DNA from: Chloroflexota bacterium | GTDB lineage: Bacteria; Chloroflexota; Anaerolineae; UBA4142 | NCBI GenBank assembly: GCA_023381515.1 | Contig: JAMCQI010000041.1 | Coordinates: 124,001 to 188,000, forward strand | Direction of reading: 5' to 3' | Length of the DNA stretch: 64,000 nucleotides | Shown here: piece by piece, positions 63,225 through 64,000 of the stretch | Position numbering within the stretch: position 1 is the first letter of the stretch | How the letters are laid out: every line of letters begins with the position of its first letter | The notes under the pieces: generated by a model | What the model saw: the letters and a program-made list of their open reading frames with translations, nothing else | Told to the model about the DNA's origin: nothing | The model's database searches: none | Program-made: the position numbers and the translations under genes

Positions 63225-64000
63225 ATGGACGACAATGTGCGCTCACGCTTGGATGCTCTGCTCGATTTCCTGACCGACGAAGTGGCCAAGCGACTCGAAA
63301 CCAGGGCGGAACTGGAAAGGGCCACGCCCGCGCCAGCGCCGCGGCCGGCTCCGCCTCCCCCAATCGTGCCTCCTGTCGAAGCGGCTCCGGCGCCGGGCCC
63401 GGCGCCGGCAGCCGAATTGGCAACCGAGCCAACCCCTTCGCTTCCCCCCGAGCTGGCTTCATCCGAACCATTCCTCGGAGCGGTGCCGGACGTCGCGGCC
63501 TCTACACCTTCTCACGCCGCCGCTTTGATGGCCCGGCTCGCCATTGGCGTGCTGCTGGTCGTCGTGTTGATCAATATCCCTCTCAACACGCAGGGCACGG
63601 CGCTCGCAAGGTCCATCCCCAACAGCGCTTCCCTCGTCATCGCCAATGGGCTGCTCGTCAAGGAAGAATCCAGCCCGGACGTGTATGTGTACCGCGATGG
63701 CGCTTTTCATTGGATTAGCAGCCTGGATGCTTTCCAGCACTATGGGTTTCGCTGGGAGAATGTTCATCCCGTGGAAGCTGGCTTCCTGAATGCCTTTGAG
63801 AAAGGGAGCCCTCTGTCCATTCTGCTCAAGTGCGAGAGCAGCCCACACATTTACGCGCTGGAGGCGGGGAAAAAGCGTTGGATTGTGGATATTCCGACCT
63901 TCCAAGCGGAGGGATACGTCTGGGAGGACGTCACGTTTGTGCCTTGCCCATACCTGCACAATTTGCCGGAAGGAGACAGCATCCCCCCGGGACGGGGAAC
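63225..64000 (+). CDS. Pro/Ala-rich membrane protein with extracytoplasmic repeat domain, partial at window end
   Basis: Open from ATG 63225 to the window edge (at least 258 residues). A helical, acidic start (about residues 1-32) is followed by a Pro/Ala linker to about 98, a membrane helix (about 102-118), and an extracytoplasmic region with a repeated pattern: VYVYRDGAFHWISSLDAFQHYGFRWENV and then IYALEAGKKRWIVDIPTFQAEGYVWEDV. These two units look like tandem beta-propeller-like repeats known from Chloroflexota surface proteins. The end is cut by the window. Confidence 0.7.
   Translation, partial: MDDNVRSRLDALLDFLTDEVAKRLETRAELERATPAPAPRPAPPPPIVPPVEAAPAPGPAPAAELATEPTPSLPPELASSEPFLGAVPDVAASTPSHAAALMARLAIGVLLVVVLINIPLNTQGTALARSIPNSASLVIANGLLVKEESSPDVYVYRDGAFHWISSLDAFQHYGFRWENVHPVEAGFLNAFEKGSPLSILLKCESSPHIYALEAGKKRWIVDIPTFQAEGYVWEDVTFVPCPYLHNLPEGDSIPPGRG

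Overview
The window looks like chromosomal DNA of an uncultured Chloroflexota bacterium (Anaerolineae-like). This is inference. The support is high GC, Thr/Pro/Ala-rich linkers after lipoprotein signals, a short 'LYLPL' motif after the signal peptides of several secreted proteins, HAAS, SPW and NBR1-Ig domain proteins, and M50/CBS and S41 proteases. No rRNA, tRNA, CRISPR array, phage or intact insertion sequence was found.

The most notable content is four genes with an in-frame TGA at a conserved redox-active position, each followed at bacterial SECIS distance by a hairpin with G at apical-loop position 1 or 2. They are a TsdA-like dihaem cytochrome c (6357-7256), a peroxiredoxin (7370-8089), a membrane-anchored DsbA-like thioredoxin (27891-28547) and a Tat-exported formate dehydrogenase alpha subunit (32766-35906). 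In the cytochrome the TGA falls on the Cys that ligates haem 1 in TsdA, which predicts a natural selenolate-ligated haem. No selA, selB, selC or selD is in the window.

Layout. 1-4336 (mostly minus strand): partial GAF protein, cNMP/GAF/SpoIIE phosphatase, quinone-reductase-like MDR, VIT1/CCC1 transporter. 4648-8089: SoxB-like hydrolase, Sec-TsdA-like cytochrome, Sec-peroxiredoxin; a sulfur/redox island. 8570-15484: OmpR regulator and kinase, phosphoesterase lipoprotein, paralogous regulator, TauE plus DUF1634 exporter, Lipoprotein_15 protein. 15603-22747: M50 protease, a sigma region-4 remnant, MacB-type permease, and LivJ-H-M without the ATPases. 23205-27791: SPW and BI-1 membrane proteins, a PRC-barrel-like protein overlapping an efflux adaptor, SecD without an adjacent SecF. 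27891-32431: Sec-DsbA, NicO-like and MFS transporters, S41 protease homologue. 32766-38744: fdhA, fdhB, an NrfD-type subunit and fdhE. 38777-42842: cNMP protein, NarL regulator and a kinase with a CxxCH haem motif in its sensor domain, PAP2 phosphatase. 43026-44832: ECF sigma factor with a 12-bp-repeat tail and a DUF5667 protein with a long poly-Gln tract. 44990-49341 (minus): four secreted proteins. 49761-58077: CehA-type PHP hydrolase, then a complete sugar ABC importer with a GH63-like glycosidase. 58159-64000: NBR1-Ig lipoprotein, a repeat/S74 surface protein, divergent CGNR and PadR regulators, and a HAAS/Yip1-like membrane operon running off the end.

Regulatory DNA includes several sigma70-type promoters, a recurrent promoter architecture (GTARRGAC-N19-TAtnnT, four copies) and a set of long perfect hairpins (10-19 bp arms) in gene-flanking DNA without U-tracts, probably the local terminator or attenuator style.
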